DNA of 64,000 nucleotides from Gigaspora rosea (taxonomy: Eukaryota > Glomeromycota > Glomeromycetes > Diversisporales > Gigasporaceae). The stretch is taken from the NCBI GenBank assembly GCA_003550325.1, contig QKWP01000032.1:357291-421290 (forward strand), in the 5' to 3' direction. The notes under the pieces are model-generated. The model saw nothing but the letters and a program-made list of their open reading frames with translations. It was not told the DNA's origin and ran no database searches. Every line of letters starts with the position of its first letter. Within the stretch, counting starts at the first letter, position 1. A program made the translations under genes and the position numbers. This document shows, in pieces, positions 24,577-38,239 of this stretch.

Positions 24577-26018
24577 TTAATTGATAATCCACCTGTCAAC
24601 TGGAGAATAGGTGAAATGTGGCAGCTTCTATCCAAATTTTTTCTTACTAAGTTAATGATACATGTCCACTAATTAAAAGTTGTAGAGCTTATTGAGGCGC
24701 ATCTAACAGTAGTTAGATCATCAAAATCGGCCCAGTGGATGGTGGAATATCATCCAAAATGATTGGCTGACTATATAAAAATCTGTGCTGGAAATCATAT
24801 ATGAAAATCACTATAGGCAAATATGGAGCGCATCCTTCTAAAACTTTTTTTTACTAAGTTAATGATATATGCCCACTAATTAAAAGTTGTAGAGCTCATC
24901 AAGACGCATCTAATAGTAGTTAGAACATTCAAATCGGCCCAGTAGATGGCAAGATATCATCAAAAAATGATTGGCTAACTATATAAAATTCTATTGTTAT
25001 AGGGAAAAATGGTACTAACGTTATGGATATTTATAAAAAATGATAAAGGCAATTCACCAGAGACGTGACTTGGTAATTTGACATGATTTATAATGAAAAA
25101 AGGGAATTTGTATTTTTATATAATTAGAATTTAATATATTTTATTGAATTGGTATCATTAATGATCCGAAGATTACTCTCGAAGGAGAGTTAAAACCTCT
25201 TTTTTTATACTTTACAAGAATTATGGGAATCTAAAATCTAATACTATAGAACATTATAGAAACTACAAGAATAAAAATCGTACGATATTCTATCTATGAT
25301 GTTATTATAATTGTATATTATACTCGAGTTTGAAAAGTTTCTAAATCATTACGCCATACACTGAGCCCCGAGCACACCTGATCGATTATGTACGATTCAT
25401 TATATGCATGATCAGTTGTAATTACCAATATGCATTGTCGATTATAATTGTCTATAAAGTATTGTCACTAAATGCATGATTAATTATCATATGAAATGTG
25501 GTGTAATATACAAATTAATAATCATCCGTTATTGGAAATGTTATATTTACTTTGTGACACTATGTAAACAAACATTGTTTATATAGAGATTTTATATAGT
25601 CAGCCAATCATTTTTGACGATAACTCGCTATATACTAGGCTAATTTGGATGATCTAACCACCATTAGATGCATCTCAATGAGCTTTACAACTTTCAATTA
25701 GTGGGTATATATCGTTAACTTAGTAAGAAAAAAGTTTTAGAAGGATGTGCTCCATATTTCGCCTATAGTGATTTTCAAGTGATTTTCATATATGATTTTC
25801 ATCATGGATTTTTATATAGTCAGCCAATTGTTTTTCGACGACATCTCGCCATCTAATGGGCTAATTTTAATGATCTAACCACTGTTAGATGTGTCTCAAT
25901 GAGCTCTACAACTTTCAATTAGTGGACATGTATCGTTAACTTAGTAAGAAAAAAATTTTAGATTGAGAAACACTACATTTCGCCTATTCTCTAGTTGACA
26001 AATGGATTATCAATTAAA
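24577..26018. mobile_element. Long inverted-repeat element, family D, copy 2
   Basis: The left end TTAATTGATAATCCACCTG and the right end in reverse are nearly the same, continuing through GAGAATAGGTGAAATGTGG. Each arm holds two tandem units with CTAATTAAAAGTTGTAGAGC and AGTAGTTAGATCATC phrases, also seen at 19220-19743. The central spacer, about 25000-25560, is unrelated AT-rich DNA with no gene. Confidence 0.75.
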
Positions 26019-29000
26019 TAAATAATAAACATTCATATTCATGTGTTAAATAGCTAGCTTTTAATACTTAGACTAATAATGTTCTTTATGTATATGCACA
26101 AATCATAGATAAATTATATAATTATAATAAATATTTATAATTGGATATCTTATTTTAAATACCTGTTAAACTGATTCTTTTAAAAATAATAACTTGTCAA
26201 AACTGATAAAAAATTAATCTGCTATCTCAATTTCTAACATAGTAATTAAACTTTTAAATCTAATAACCTTTTAAAACTTATACAAATTCTGTTCACTATA
26301 CGTATCAGTTTTGAAAAATTATACTAAATTAATAAAAATATCTTTTACACTTACATATTACAGCCCTTTTTAATTTAGTTTGGTCAATGGTCTTTGTTTT
26401 TTTTTTTGATCCTGTGAACTCTGTGATTGCATATAGTAGTCACTTATTTTGATGGACTCATTTTAATTATTCATATTTTTCTCTTTATTGATAAATAAGA
26501 TAGCTATCTATATTTTATTTATAAATCACAAATTCAAAAAAATTTCTGAAAAATAAAAATAATATTCGCAAACTTGAGCAGCTTAATATTCTTTATATAT
26601 ACAGTATAAAATAAAATATATAGTAAATATTCATAACTTGATAGTTTGTTTTGAATGCTTAGATTGATAAACATTTTTATACTTAGGGGAGGGCCAGAAA
26701 TCAGCTGATTTCCTAGAGAGGGCCTGAAAATTTGGAAATTTAATATGAAGACCTGACTAAATGGGGGGTCAAAATTTTGGCCAAAATCAAATCAGCTGAT
26801 TCCTGGCAGTGCCCTTATATGTCAATAATTATTATGAATAAATAAAATTAAATAGCAAATATCTATGATTATGTTTTAGATAAATATATTCAGATAATAT
26901 ATAGTTATTAGGTGTATAGTGAATATTAATAAATATTACCTTCTAAAATATAGGCAAAACTAATTATATTATTGGTGGATTTGTAGAATTTTAATAAATA
27001 GAAAAACCCATAAGCTATAGCTATGATCAAATTTGCAATCTGATTTGAACCTTGCCAAATGATCTGCCAATTTGACCAGAGTTACAGCTTATGAGTTTTT
27101 TCTACTTATCAAATTTTACAAATCTGCTAATATGATTGAAGTTAAAGTAGTTATATGTTCTGAAATTACTATCAATATTAACCTGTGTGTGGAATTGTAC
27201 TTTCTTGTAACATAGGTATAATATTCCTAAAGAGCAAAAAGTCAGTGAAATATTAAAAATCCTAAAAGTAATATTATGTAACTATTTAGTAGTTGTAAGG
27301 TTAAAACATCAGCAATGTAGTAAATAAAGTACATGGTAAAATTCAAGTTTTGTGTTCATATACAAAATTCTAATTGATTAGATAATGATTTTATAAAATA
27401 AAATATCTGTATATACCATTATAAAGATTGTTAACTACTTTTTGTTTATAGTATAATAGCATAACACACCTAACTTATTAAGGGTTTCTTGATTATATAT
27501 TTATATATATACACATATGTACATAGGCAAACCAGTACAATGACCTAAGTGATTATTCAGTATCAGATATAAAAGTATATATGTGCATGAAGTTCATCAG
27601 ATATAGCAATTCAGTATTGGTTGGTAGACTATCTTAATGTTAATATTACTGTTGAAATAGATAGAAAACTTTTTAGTTAAAGTGATTAATGCTAGTGTCA
27701 CAAAATAATTATTGCTCATTAATAAAAGATCCACAAATAACATAAGGTCTTGATAATGTATTAGGTAACTTATTTGTTTGTCTTTTTTCTTTTGGGATAA
27801 AAAATACTTATTTTACATTTTGATTTATAGTACTCGATCTCAGCACTTTAACTACTTTAAATACTAAAATTTTTTCTTACTCTATTTCTTAGCGTTCTAC
27901 ATCAATACACACACTAATTATATTGCATATAGCTTTGTCCATGAAGTACTATATACCAGAAAAGGAGTTTTTTATTAGTAAAAACAAAAAGTATGATTTA
28001 TATGAATATAAAATAATGTTCATCTACAAAATCTTGTATTTGGTTGGATGCCACAATTGGCAGTGATTTCTAAATATAAAAATACAGGCAATTTAGGGTT
28101 GATAATTGCCCATTTAAAACACTGACATATGACTGCTTATAGTGAATTTATGGCTTATTGCAATGTTATTACAGTTATATATATACACATATATCTTCAC
28201 ATCTGATTGGATTGGCTATACTTTTTAAATTCTTAAATGTAACTGGATGTGTTCACTATCTAATATATGTAACCAATGCCAAGGTTATATTTCTATTGCA
28301 CAATGCATTAAATGCAGTAAAAATGTGAATTCCTGCACTTAATCATCACGATATGCATCACATAGTACTATATTTATCGATTGTATGAAAATTGATTATG
28401 CTTTAACAGATTTTTGTCTTGATTAAAGTGTATAATGATTACTATAAAAAAATGTTTTTTTTATTGTCTTTCAGAATTGCACTAACTAAATATATCATGA
28501 ACACATTACATGTCATAACATTATTGCGATTGAGAAAAATTTTAATAGCTAGATAATTTAAAACCTTATTACTTATAAAATTTAATTGTATCCAGTATTT
28601 ATGAGCTTGCCAGAGCAGCTGCCTCAAAGTTCGCTAATAATTGACAACACAATCGCAGCTGACACAGCAATAATCAATTGTTTAATTGATGCTGAGGCAG
28701 TGACATTATTATTAGCAAATTTTGGGGGTCTGGTTTGTGATATGTAATGAATTTGTAATGATCATCAGCAAATTTCTATACATATTGTAAAATCCAAATC
28801 TGCATTTCCACTCCATTCCATTTTTAATGTGATTATTTCAAATTTATGGTAATAAAAATGTAGTTTTTGATGTTATAATTTTCAGCCAGTATATAGCTTT
28901 GGCTGAAAAATAATTGCTGATGATCATAAAATTCATCCTATGCTCTACTAATTTCCAAGTTAGCTGTATCTAATTTATCTATATCTAACATTTTTAAATT

Positions 29001-30395
29001 AGACTTTCCTTATAAATTAAGTTTAATACTGGCCATTATTCAAACAATACCCCAGACATTATTTTGCATTTATACAGTTTATTATTTGCTCCTGGTTTAG
29101 TGCAACTGCATTGCACAGCTACTTATGTTTAATTAAATACTGGTCCATTGGAGGCTGAGATGATAAACAAAATAAATTCGTGTAGATCTTAAGTGTTGAT
29201 CAGGTATAAAAAATCTAGTTTGCACTGGAATAAACCAAACCTTATTGCTATATCTTACTAACATCTAATTTATTGCATATTCTGTTTCAATTCAATGCTT
29301 ACTCAACATCTAGCCTTTATATCCATTCTATTTAGTGCAGGTTCCAATAGCTAATAAAATGTTTATTCATTACTATACCTTATCTTCAAGATCTTTATCC
29401 TCTTACTGCAACATATTAATAGATTTAATATCAAAATATATAGTAAAATCACTCAAGAGACCTTTTTGTTAAGCACTAAGATTTCATATACAAATTTTTG
29501 AGTTATGGACAATTTTTAGCAAAAAAGCACCTTTGTTTTTAATTTTCTAATTGTGTTATATTAGTGTTATATTACACCTAATTCTCAACTATGATTGGCT
29601 TGTAGTCACATTTTGAAAAAATTTTTGGGATACTCTTGATTAGTTAAATTTGGTGGTAATTAGGAACTATCAAATATTTGAATACAAAATAATAAATCTT
29701 TTTTGGATATTGATAAATATTTGGGCAAAATTTGGATAAAAAAATTAAAATGTGAAAAAATTTGGAAATTAAATTTTACATTTTCCTTAATTAAAATATA
29801 GCATATTAATATTTTTAATAAATTTTACTTAAATTTTGTCTATCAGAAATAGTTGTTAGGTTTGCTTTGGTAATTTTAGATATGCTTCACATTTTTTTTG
29901 GTAAAGTTAAAATTTAAATATAATAAAAAAAGTCCAATTAAAAATTTATATGCATGAATATAGATAGTGGTTTTTTATTAGGGCTTATGTTTTTATTATT
30001 TGTTTATTCAACAAGATAACTTTTATATATAATATATGTTCACAAAAACAATTTTTACATTATTAATTTTAGTAGTCTTTTTTTAATAAATTGTTATACA
30101 AATCTTTGCATTAAGTAATGTAAATAACAGCAAATAAAATATTCAATAAAAATAGTTTTTTTTGGTTCTATATGAGATAAATAAGCAATGAATATTTAAA
30201 AAAAACAGCTATACTAATCCATAAAAAAAAAGCCCTATTACTAGAATTAAAGATAAATTCAGAAGCAAATTTTTAGAAAAATGGCTTGTAGATATTAAAA
30301 TATTCTATACACTTTTATTATAGATTTGAAGTAAGTTTAAAGTCCATTTTTATAAGAACTTGCTTTATAATAAATTTTAACAACAAATAATTCTC
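26019..30395. other. AT-rich DNA without genes
   Basis: The longest quiet stretch in the window. I see no protein-like frame, RNA gene or repeat except the small MITE at 26686-26814. The 61-codon minus frame at 28442-28627 has no resemblance to any family and average local base composition. Confidence 0.5.
26686..26814. mobile_element. PIF/Harbinger-type MITE
   Basis: The 129-bp element starts GGGGAGGGCCAGAAATCAGC, and its right end reads in reverse GGGCACTGCCAGGAATCAGC. The 26-bp inverted repeats have five mismatches. The flanking triplet TTA is duplicated (26683-26685 and 26815-26817). A TTA target and GGG-type ends fit Tourist/Harbinger-like elements. Confidence 0.75.
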
Positions 30396-30406
30396 AACTA
30401 TGATTA

Positions 30407-30641
30407 GTGATGCCACTAAAATTGATTGTTGAAAAAGGCCTATTTGTCTTCATTAGAGCAAATTAAAATTTTTTATAAGGAAGAGTAAATAAAATTTATA
30501 TAGATATGTTCCTTATAATTTCGTCTATTCAAAAAAAGTATCAAATAATTTTGTCTTTTAAGTAAAATAAGTCAAAAACAATTTTGTCTTCAAATTTTAA
30601 TTTCGGGTTTTAGAACCCGAAACAATTTCGTCCTCATGTAT
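30407..30641. mobile_element. Short dispersed element, copy 1
   Basis: It begins GTGATGCCACTAAAATTGA and ends CCTCATGTAT. An 11-bp duplication AACTATGATTA lies at 30396-30406 and 30642-30652. A second copy at 33814-34024 shares the whole body. It has no inverted ends and no A tail, so its class is unclear. Confidence 0.68.
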
Positions 30642-30659
30642 AACTATGATTAACTAATT

Positions 30660-32325
30660 TTGGGATCAAACCAAATTGGTGGATATGTATTGTAAAAGTA
30701 GTGAAAATTAAATGTGTGGCTAAAATATTCTAACAATATTACTATCTAACTTATTCAATATTCTTTACTTGTGCAAAATGTCTAAATCTTACTATCATAT
30801 AGAAAGAGCTTCATACATTCATACTATGATGGTTGATGTTAGAAGATCACATGTAGTGTTTTAATTCTATTTTGAAAAGGCTATTCAGTTTTAACTTAGG
30901 CAGCTATAAAAAAAAAAAAAAAATTTAAAAATTATATAAGCCCATTTGATGCATAATCCGCTGTATGCTATAATATTGTATAAAATAAAAAAAAGACTTA
31001 AAAAAAAAAAAAAAAAGCCAGTTTGTACTATTTTACTAAAATTATTCAAATATCTATTTAGAAGTTTGTAGTTTGAAAATAATTAGATGGAATTAAAGCA
31101 ATTCAATTTTTAAGACCTATTACCTTAGTTAGCCAGGGCTTTGACTATGTCTACATAGTAGAGTTTTCTAAGCTTGCAGGCTTATAATACTTTGTATAAC
31201 AGTAAATTTGCAGATCTCTATGTTCTTATCTTTGACTCCATGTATCTTGGGATCCACCAAGCTGATTTTGATGATTTAACTACCATTGGAATCAAAAGAA
31301 CTTTTTTTTTTTAACTTCAATTAAAGCACAAGAAACCTTTACTTAATAGTATCTTTTATATTTTTGAAAGATTATTTTAACCAATCATATTATTATATAG
31401 AGTGAGTCACTCATTTAACTTAAAGAACATAGTAAAAAATTGACCAACTTTAGTAGAAAATTCTCTTTGAATTACTTGGAATTAAAAACTAAAACTTTAA
31501 ATTAAAGATTATTAATATATATTTAAAATTTAAAGAAAGGTTTATATATATATTTTTAAATAAATTTAATTTAAATAATTTTTTTGTATAAATTTATATA
31601 TAAAATTAGATAAGTCAACTTATTTGATTTATAAGTAACAGCACTTATTAGGAACATGTTCTATGATTGCTAAACTTAAACTCAATTATAAATTTGGTCC
31701 GAGCAGGTCCAAGATTTGCAAGCTAGTTTGAATTTGAATACACATATATGTATTTTTGGATACTAAACAAGTTTACTTAGGGTGAGAAGTATAAATTGAT
31801 TAGTAAAATTTAGAAAATCATAGTATTTTGTATAATTTTATTGGAAAAAACTAATTTAACACCTAGTGTATTAACACGGGTGTTTGTATAACATGTAAGT
31901 AAAATAATTTTATCAAATAAACAATGAATAAATAAATTTTTACTAATATTAGGGTTAGGTTTAAGCCCTAGAATGGAACAGGAGCATTTTTTATACCAAA
32001 ATTTAATGAGGAATTTTTTTTATTAGAGCCCAAAGATGATTTTATAGACAAAATTTTAAGTTATTATTAATTTTTTGTTTTTTGCTTATTTTTGTTATCA
32101 AAAAATGATCTGTATATAATCTACAAAGTGCATTTAATTCAATATTTTGATTGGCTTTTATATTTGTTTTATACAACTAAGTGTTAATTCACCTAGTATT
32201 CAAATAGAAATTGCCAATTTTATTAATAAAATTATTAAAACTCTCATTATACATAAAATTTTACTAATTGATTATAACTACTTTGCACTAAGTAGAAGTT
32301 TAATATGCTTTGCATAGGTGTAATA
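30660..32325. other. AT-rich DNA with one half palindrome
   Basis: No gene. At 31751-31845 one arm of the dispersed palindrome family is present (CTAAACAAGTTTACTTAGGG then TAGTAAAATTTAGA). Otherwise only A/T runs. Confidence 0.45.
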
Positions 32326-32329
32326 TGCT

Positions 32330-32750
32330 TGTATATCATACCCTAATTTGATTGGCTAAATTTGCAAATCATTATTTTAAAAAATAAACAATTTTTTGTT
32401 AAAATTCTTTAGATTAAGAATTAGTCTAAAAATTTTAAAAAAAGGCTTAAAATTTTTTGTGCCTATATGCAAAATTTAGCACTGAACAAGTTTACTTAGC
32501 AAATTAGAAAGGTTGTCTTAATAAAATTTAAAAAATGAATGAAAAATTGCAAATTTATCTAAATTTTATTAAGACAACTCTAATTTGACTAAGTAAACTT
32601 GTTCAGCACTAAATTTTGCATATAAATACAAAAAAATTTAAGAATTTTCTAATAAATCTTCTAACCTAACCCTAATTTAAAATTTTGTTTATTTTTTCAA
32701 AAATAATAATCTACAAATTTAGTCAATCAAATTAGGGTATGATATATAAG
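32330..32750. repeat. 420-bp palindrome of the dispersed family
   Basis: Outer phrases ATATCATACCCTAATTTGAT (left) and TCAAATTAGGGTATGATATA (right) are complementary. Inside them CTGAACAAGTTTACTTAG pairs with CTAAGTAAACTTGTTCAG, and GTCTTAATAAAATTT pairs with its complement around a centre near 32545. The arms are about 210 bp each. Confidence 0.85.
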
Positions 32751-32784
32751 TACATCACAGGGTGTGAGATATGTATTTATTCCA

Positions 32785-33175
32785 CTAAGTAAACTTGTTC
32801 AGAACCAAAAAACTCATCAAATCAGCATATTTTAGTTAACTTTTCTTAAAATTTGAAAAAAAGATGCTTAATTTTGAAAATTTTTATTAAAAATTCAAAA
32901 TTAAGTATCTTTTGATACATATTTTAAGGAAATAAAATAAAATACCAATGATATATTTTTTGGTGCTAAACAAGTTTAATTAGAGCAAAAAGTTGGGTTC
33001 AATTAGTAAAATTTAGAGAATAATAAAAATTTGTATAACTTTATTAATAAAATTAAACAAATTTCTATTATTCTCTAAATTTTACTTATTGTACCCAACT
33101 TTTTGCTATAATTAGACTTGTTTTGTACCAAAAAACATATCATATTAGTATATTTTATTTTATTGGGCATTATTT
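32785..33175. repeat. Two adjacent palindromes of the dispersed family
   Basis: The first centres in AAAATTTTTATTAAAAATTC near 32885. The second centres near 33050 and pairs GGTGCTAAACAAGTTTAATT with AATTAGACTTGTTTTGTACC, and GTAAAATTTAGAGAATAATA with its complement. At 33182-33315 a weaker dyad pairs ATCAAAATCGATC-type text with GATTTTGATCGATTGATC. Confidence 0.75.
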
Positions 33176-33579
33176 TGTTGCGACCCTGTGATCGACCAAT
33201 CAAAATCGATCAGGTGAATTATGTGACAACTGATTTGTGAAGAGCAAATCGGTCAAACACATGACTCACGAGACCGATTTTGATCGATTGATCATTTAAA
33301 AATATCACGTAACGAAACTACAAGTAAAAAAAAAAGCGAATCTATCTATTTATTACTACTGGATACCACCCGAAATTTTTTTATTTTTTTAAATAATACA
33401 TAACGATATCTAATGATATATATACAAATATTATCTGGTGCCAACTTTGCACTTTATTTATATAAAAAAAATCTAATCTAAAAAATACTTCGCCAAGCAC
33501 CACATACCTATAACAGATCAACTGATTTCTCACAGAGCCAAAATGAAGAGCCAGAAGCACCCACTTTTTTCCAAGGATG

Positions 33580-34500
33580 ATACTCCAAGAATGACCAAAA
33601 ACAATGACTCCAAGGATGACAACTACAAGAATGACGACTCCAAAAACAACGACTCCAAAAACAATAACTCCAAAAATAATGACTCCAAAAATGACGACTT
33701 CAAAAAAAGTTAGTCTCCAAAAAAAGCAAGAAGTTAGTACCCATAGCAAAAAAAACAGACTAGTGAAAAAAACCACTTAACCAACAAAGATCTCAACTCC
33801 CACTACTACGATAGTGATGCTACCAAAATTGATTTTTGAAAAAGGCCTATTTTATCTTTATTAGAGAAAATTAAATAAAATTTATATAGATATGTTCCTT
33901 ATAATTTTGTCTATTCAAAAAAAGTATCAAATAATTTTATTATTCAAGTAAAATAGGTCAAAAACAATTTCATCTTCAAATTTAATTTCAGTTTTAACCC
34001 AAAATAATTTTATTCTCATGTATAACTATGACGACTCCAAGAAAAAACGCACCTAAAAAAAGAGAGAAAGTAGTACCCATAACAAAAAAAATAAACTAGT
34101 AAAAAAAAATGACAAAGGTCTCAACTCCTATTACGACAATTTCAAGAATGGCAGCTCAAAGAATAACTCCAAGAACAATGATTTCAAGAAAAAAATATCT
34201 AAAAAAAGAGAGAAATTAGTACCCGTAACAAAAAACAAAAAACTAACTAGTAAAAAAACCCTTAAACTGACAAAGATCTCAACTTCCACTATGATTACGA
34301 CTCCAAGAATGACGACTCCAAGAATGATGACTCCAAGAATGACGACTCCAAAAATGATAACTCCAAGAATGATGACTCCAAGAACTACGACTCCAAGAAC
34401 GACAACTCCAAAAATAATGACTCCAAAAATAATGACTCCAAGAATAATGACTTAAGAATGACGACTCCATAAATGACAACTCCAAGAATTACTACTCCAA
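33580..34500. repeat. 15-bp minisatellite GAATGACGACTCCAA
   Basis: Units of GAATGACGACTCCAA and variants fill 33580-33715 and 34290-34500. The blocks are separated by a larger repeat containing AGTTAGTACCCATA, ACAAAAAAAATAAACTAGT and AAAGATCTCAACTCC, present about three times, and by the short dispersed element at 33814-34024. Minus-strand frames at 33381-33776 and 34279-34485 read the minisatellite as a five-residue repeat and are not convincing genes. Confidence 0.8.
33814..34024. mobile_element. Short dispersed element, copy 2
   Basis: It matches 30407-30641 from GTGATGCTACCAAAATTGA to TTCTCATGTATA with about 12 percent differences and small deletions. The flanks ACTACGA and ACTATGA suggest an imperfect target duplication. 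Confidence 0.6.
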
Positions 34501-34689
34501 GAAAAGAAGCAACTAAAAAAAAGAAAGTTAGTACCCATAAAGTAAAAAAAACAAAAAAAGAAGAAAAAATTTTACTTATCTAAAAAAAATCCAAAGAAGC
34601 GTTAGCGTGAATAAAAAAAACAAAATAATAAAAAAATCTAAATTTACCTGTAGATCGATCTAAATCCAGATCTACTCCGGAGACAAGCT

Positions 34690-34775
34690 AATATATGATC
34701 ACCAATCTTAAATATGATTGGCTGATCATATGGGATCGCCATGGCGATGGGTCGCTATCTATAATTTTCCTATTT
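34690..34775. repeat. Dispersed repeat shared with 4480-4560
   Basis: TGATTGGCTGATCATATGGG, GCCATGGCGATGGG and CTATCTATAATTTT match the segment near 4498 in order and spacing. Text at 34785-34910 belongs to the dispersed palindrome family. Confidence 0.6.
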
Positions 34776-34911
34776 TATTTTCCTTAAAATTTGCGTCAAA
34801 TATGTTTATTTTGAAGTTTTGATAAAAATTTTTAAATTAAGCATCTTTTCTTCAAATTTTAAGAAATGAAAATAAAAATATGCCTTTGATGTATTTTTGG
34901 TGATAAACAAG

Positions 34912-35573
34912 TTTTTTAGGGGGTGGGGTCAGAGGGATTATCAGGTCTATATAATATAGTTTTATTAGCCAATCAAAATTGCCCAAAATAACTATATAAA
35001 ATTTTTAATAATAATAATTAAAAATACTAGTGCGATGGGTGGCACATTCGCGCCACCCATCTTATTTAGTTATTCCAGTAACATGCTGCATGTAATTACG
35101 GATTAAGCTATTGTGGTTTATATCGGTAATAATGAAAGGTAATTAGTTTGTATTGAAATTATCGTAATTCTATTATGAATTATNTAGCACCAAAAAATAT
35201 ATCATATTGGTATGATATATTTTATTTTATTTTTCATAAAATTTGTATTAAAAGTGCTTAATTTTGAATTTTTGATTAGGGTAGAGACATTTATCACCTG
35301 ATTTTTTAGGGGGTGGGGTCAGAGGGATTATCAGGTCTATATAATATAGTTTTATTAGCCAATCAAAATTGCCCAAAATAACTATATAAAATTTTTAATA
35401 ATAATAATTAAAAATACTAGTGCGATGGGTGGCACATTCGCGCCACCCATCTTATTTAGTTATTCCAGTAACATGCTGCATGTAATTACGGATTAAGCTA
35501 TTGTGGTTTATATCGGTAATAATGAAAGGTAATTAGTTTGTATTGAAATTATCGTAATTCTATTATGAATTAT
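34912..35573. repeat. Perfect 272-bp direct duplication flanking an N
   Basis: 34912-35183 and 35302-35573 are identical base for base, 390 bp apart. The single undetermined base of the window is at 35184, at the end of the first copy. Perfect identity beside an N suggests a scaffold join in which one segment is represented twice. A real recent duplication is also possible, since the neighbouring satellite has a similar period. Confidence 0.85.
35034..35061. repeat. Strong 10-bp-stem hairpin
   Basis: GATGGGTGGC, then eight bases, then GCCACCCATC: a perfect 10-bp stem in otherwise AT-rich DNA. It is present again at 35424-35451 in the second copy of the duplication. Confidence 0.75.
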
Positions 35574-38040
35574 TCTAAAAAATTCTGGTACAAACTTACT
35601 CTATAGACAATACATTTTAAGGATGAGTATGTATTAAAATCATTATGGCTTCTATCGATAACTACTAAAAAAATTCTTGTGTAAAACTTGTTCGTTATTC
35701 TAATTATTTAATATGTGTTTAAGTTAAGTTAGTTTGCATTGAAATTATAGTTTCTGTCATGAGTTATCGCTATAAATATTACCATTTTGGTAATATACAT
35801 ATGTGACTTACTAATGCATGTTATTAACGTTTTCATATCTTGATCTAATTTTAATACAGTATTATAATGTGTACATAGTAAACGAAAGTCAATGATCATA
35901 GTATGTCATTAAAATCAAGCTAATTTGGATTGAACACAGCATCAGTCAATGTAAAAAAATTTTGGTACGAACTTGATCATTATTCCAGTAACATGCAGCA
36001 TGCACAATGAACAGAAGTCGATCTTTTAAATTTCGAAATTGCAAACTGCATATAATGATCAAAAATTAATTTTTTTTAAAAAAAAATAAATAAATATAAA
36101 TTGATTGATAAATAATTATTAATTCACAGTAAAACTTACCCGATAGACAATACATTTAAGGTTGAGATTGTATCAAAATTATTGTAGCTTCTATTGTTAA
36201 CTACTGTACATGAAAATTTGCCTGTTATTCTAATTAAGTTAGTTCGCATTGAAAATTATGATAGTTTCTATCATGAGTTATTGCTATAAACATTACTATT
36301 CTAGCGATACACAGCATGCAACTTACTAACGCGTGTTATTGACGTTACCTATATTTCAATCCAATTTTAATGCTATAATGTATGCACAATGAACAGAAGT
36401 CGATCTTTTAAATTTCAAAAGTGCAAACTGCATATAATGATCAAAAATAAAAAAATTAATAAATATAAATTGATTGATAACTGATTATTAATTCACAGTA
36501 AAACTTACCCGATAGACAATACATTTTAAGATTACTATTGCACATGCAAAATTTGCTTGTTACTCTAATTATTTAATATGTGGTTAAAGTTAAGTTAGTT
36601 TGCATTGAAAATTATAATAGTTTCTATCATGAGTTATTGTTATAAACATTACCATTCTAGCGATACATAGCATGCAACTTACTAATGCGTGTTATTGACG
36701 TTACTTATATTTCAATCCAATTTTAATGCTATAATGTATGCACAACGAACAGAAGTCGATCTTTTAAATTTCGAAAATGCAAACTGCATATAATGATCAA
36801 AAATTGATTTTTAAAAAAAAATAAATAAATATAAATTGATTGATAACTGATTATTATTTCATAGTAAAACTTACTCAATAGACAATACATTTAAGGTTGA
36901 GATTATATTGAAATTATTGTAGCTTCTATCGTTAACTACTGCATATGCAAAATTTGCTCATTATTCTAATTATTTAATATGTGGTTAAAGTTAAGTTAGT
37001 TCGCATTGAAAATTATGATAGTTTCTATCATGAGTTATTGTTATAAACATTACCATTCTAGCGATACACAGCATGCGACTTACTAACGCGTGTTATTGAC
37101 GTTACCTATATTTCAATCCAATTTTAATGCTATAATGTATGCACAATGAACAGAAGTCGATCTTTTAAATTTCAAAAGTGCAAACTGCATATAATGATCA
37201 AAAATAAAAAAATTAATAAATATAAATTGATTGATAACTGATTATTAATTCACAGTAAAACTTACCCGATAGACAATACATTTTAAGGTTGAGATTGTAT
37301 CGAAATTATTGTAGCTTCTATCGTTAACTACTGCACATGCAAAATTTGCTCGTTATTCTAATTATTTAATATGTGGTTAAAGTTAAGTTAGTTCGCATTG
37401 AAAATTATGATAGTTTCTATCATGAGTTATTGTTATAAACATTACCATTCTAGCGATACACAGCATGCGACTTACTAACGCGTGTTATTGACGTTATCTA
37501 TATTTCAATCCAATTTTAATGCTATAATGTATGCACAACGAACAGAAGTCGATCTTTTAAATTCGAAAATACAAACTGCATATAATGATCAAAAATCGAT
37601 TTTTTTTTAAAAAAAATAAATAAATATAAATTGATTGATAACTGATTATTAATTCATAGTAAAACTTAGCTGATAGACAATACATTTTAAGATTGAGATT
37701 GTATCAAAATTATTGTAGCTTCTATCGTTAACTACTGCACATGCAAAATTTGCTCGTTATTCTAATTATTTAATGTGGTTAATGTTAAGTTAGTTTGCAT
37801 TGAAAATTATGATAGTTTCTATTATGAGTTATTGTTATAAACATTACCATTCTAGCGATACACAGCATGCAACTTACTGACACGTGTTATTAACGTTATC
37901 TATATTTCAATCCAATTTTAATGCACAACGAACAGAAGTCGATCTTTTAAATGATCAAAATCGATTTTTTTTAAAAAAAATATAATAAATATAAATTGAT
38001 TGATAACTGATTATTAATTCACAGTAATAGATCGACAAAT
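35062..38040. repeat. Satellite of about 390 bp
   Basis: ACAGAAGTCGATCTTTTAAA occurs at 36011, 36393, 36749, 37150, 37542 and 37932, spaced 356-401 bp. Each unit also contains GATAGACAATACATTTTAAG, GTTAAGTTAGTTCGCATTGA, ATTACCATTCTAGCGATACA and TTATTGACGTTACCTATATT. The first units (35062-36000) are clearly older. No coding frame. Confidence 0.9.
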
Positions 38041-38239
38041 TATGACGAATTATTATGACATTAACATGCAAATGATATATGTTGTTAATTTTCTCATGGT
38101 CTGATTACGGTTTTTGAATATTGCAAATCAAAAATAGTAAATTATTATTAACATTATTATTAAGCGGCATTTAAACATACTTACATAAGAAATTAGTAAA
38201 TTAACATACTGATCACATTTTGGATACAACTATGATTCT

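Noticed and set aside
33381..34485. Minus frames with repeated five-residue units
   Set aside because: The 15-bp minisatellite is a multiple of three, so any frame stays open and repetitive. Composition follows the DNA repeat and nothing else suggests coding.
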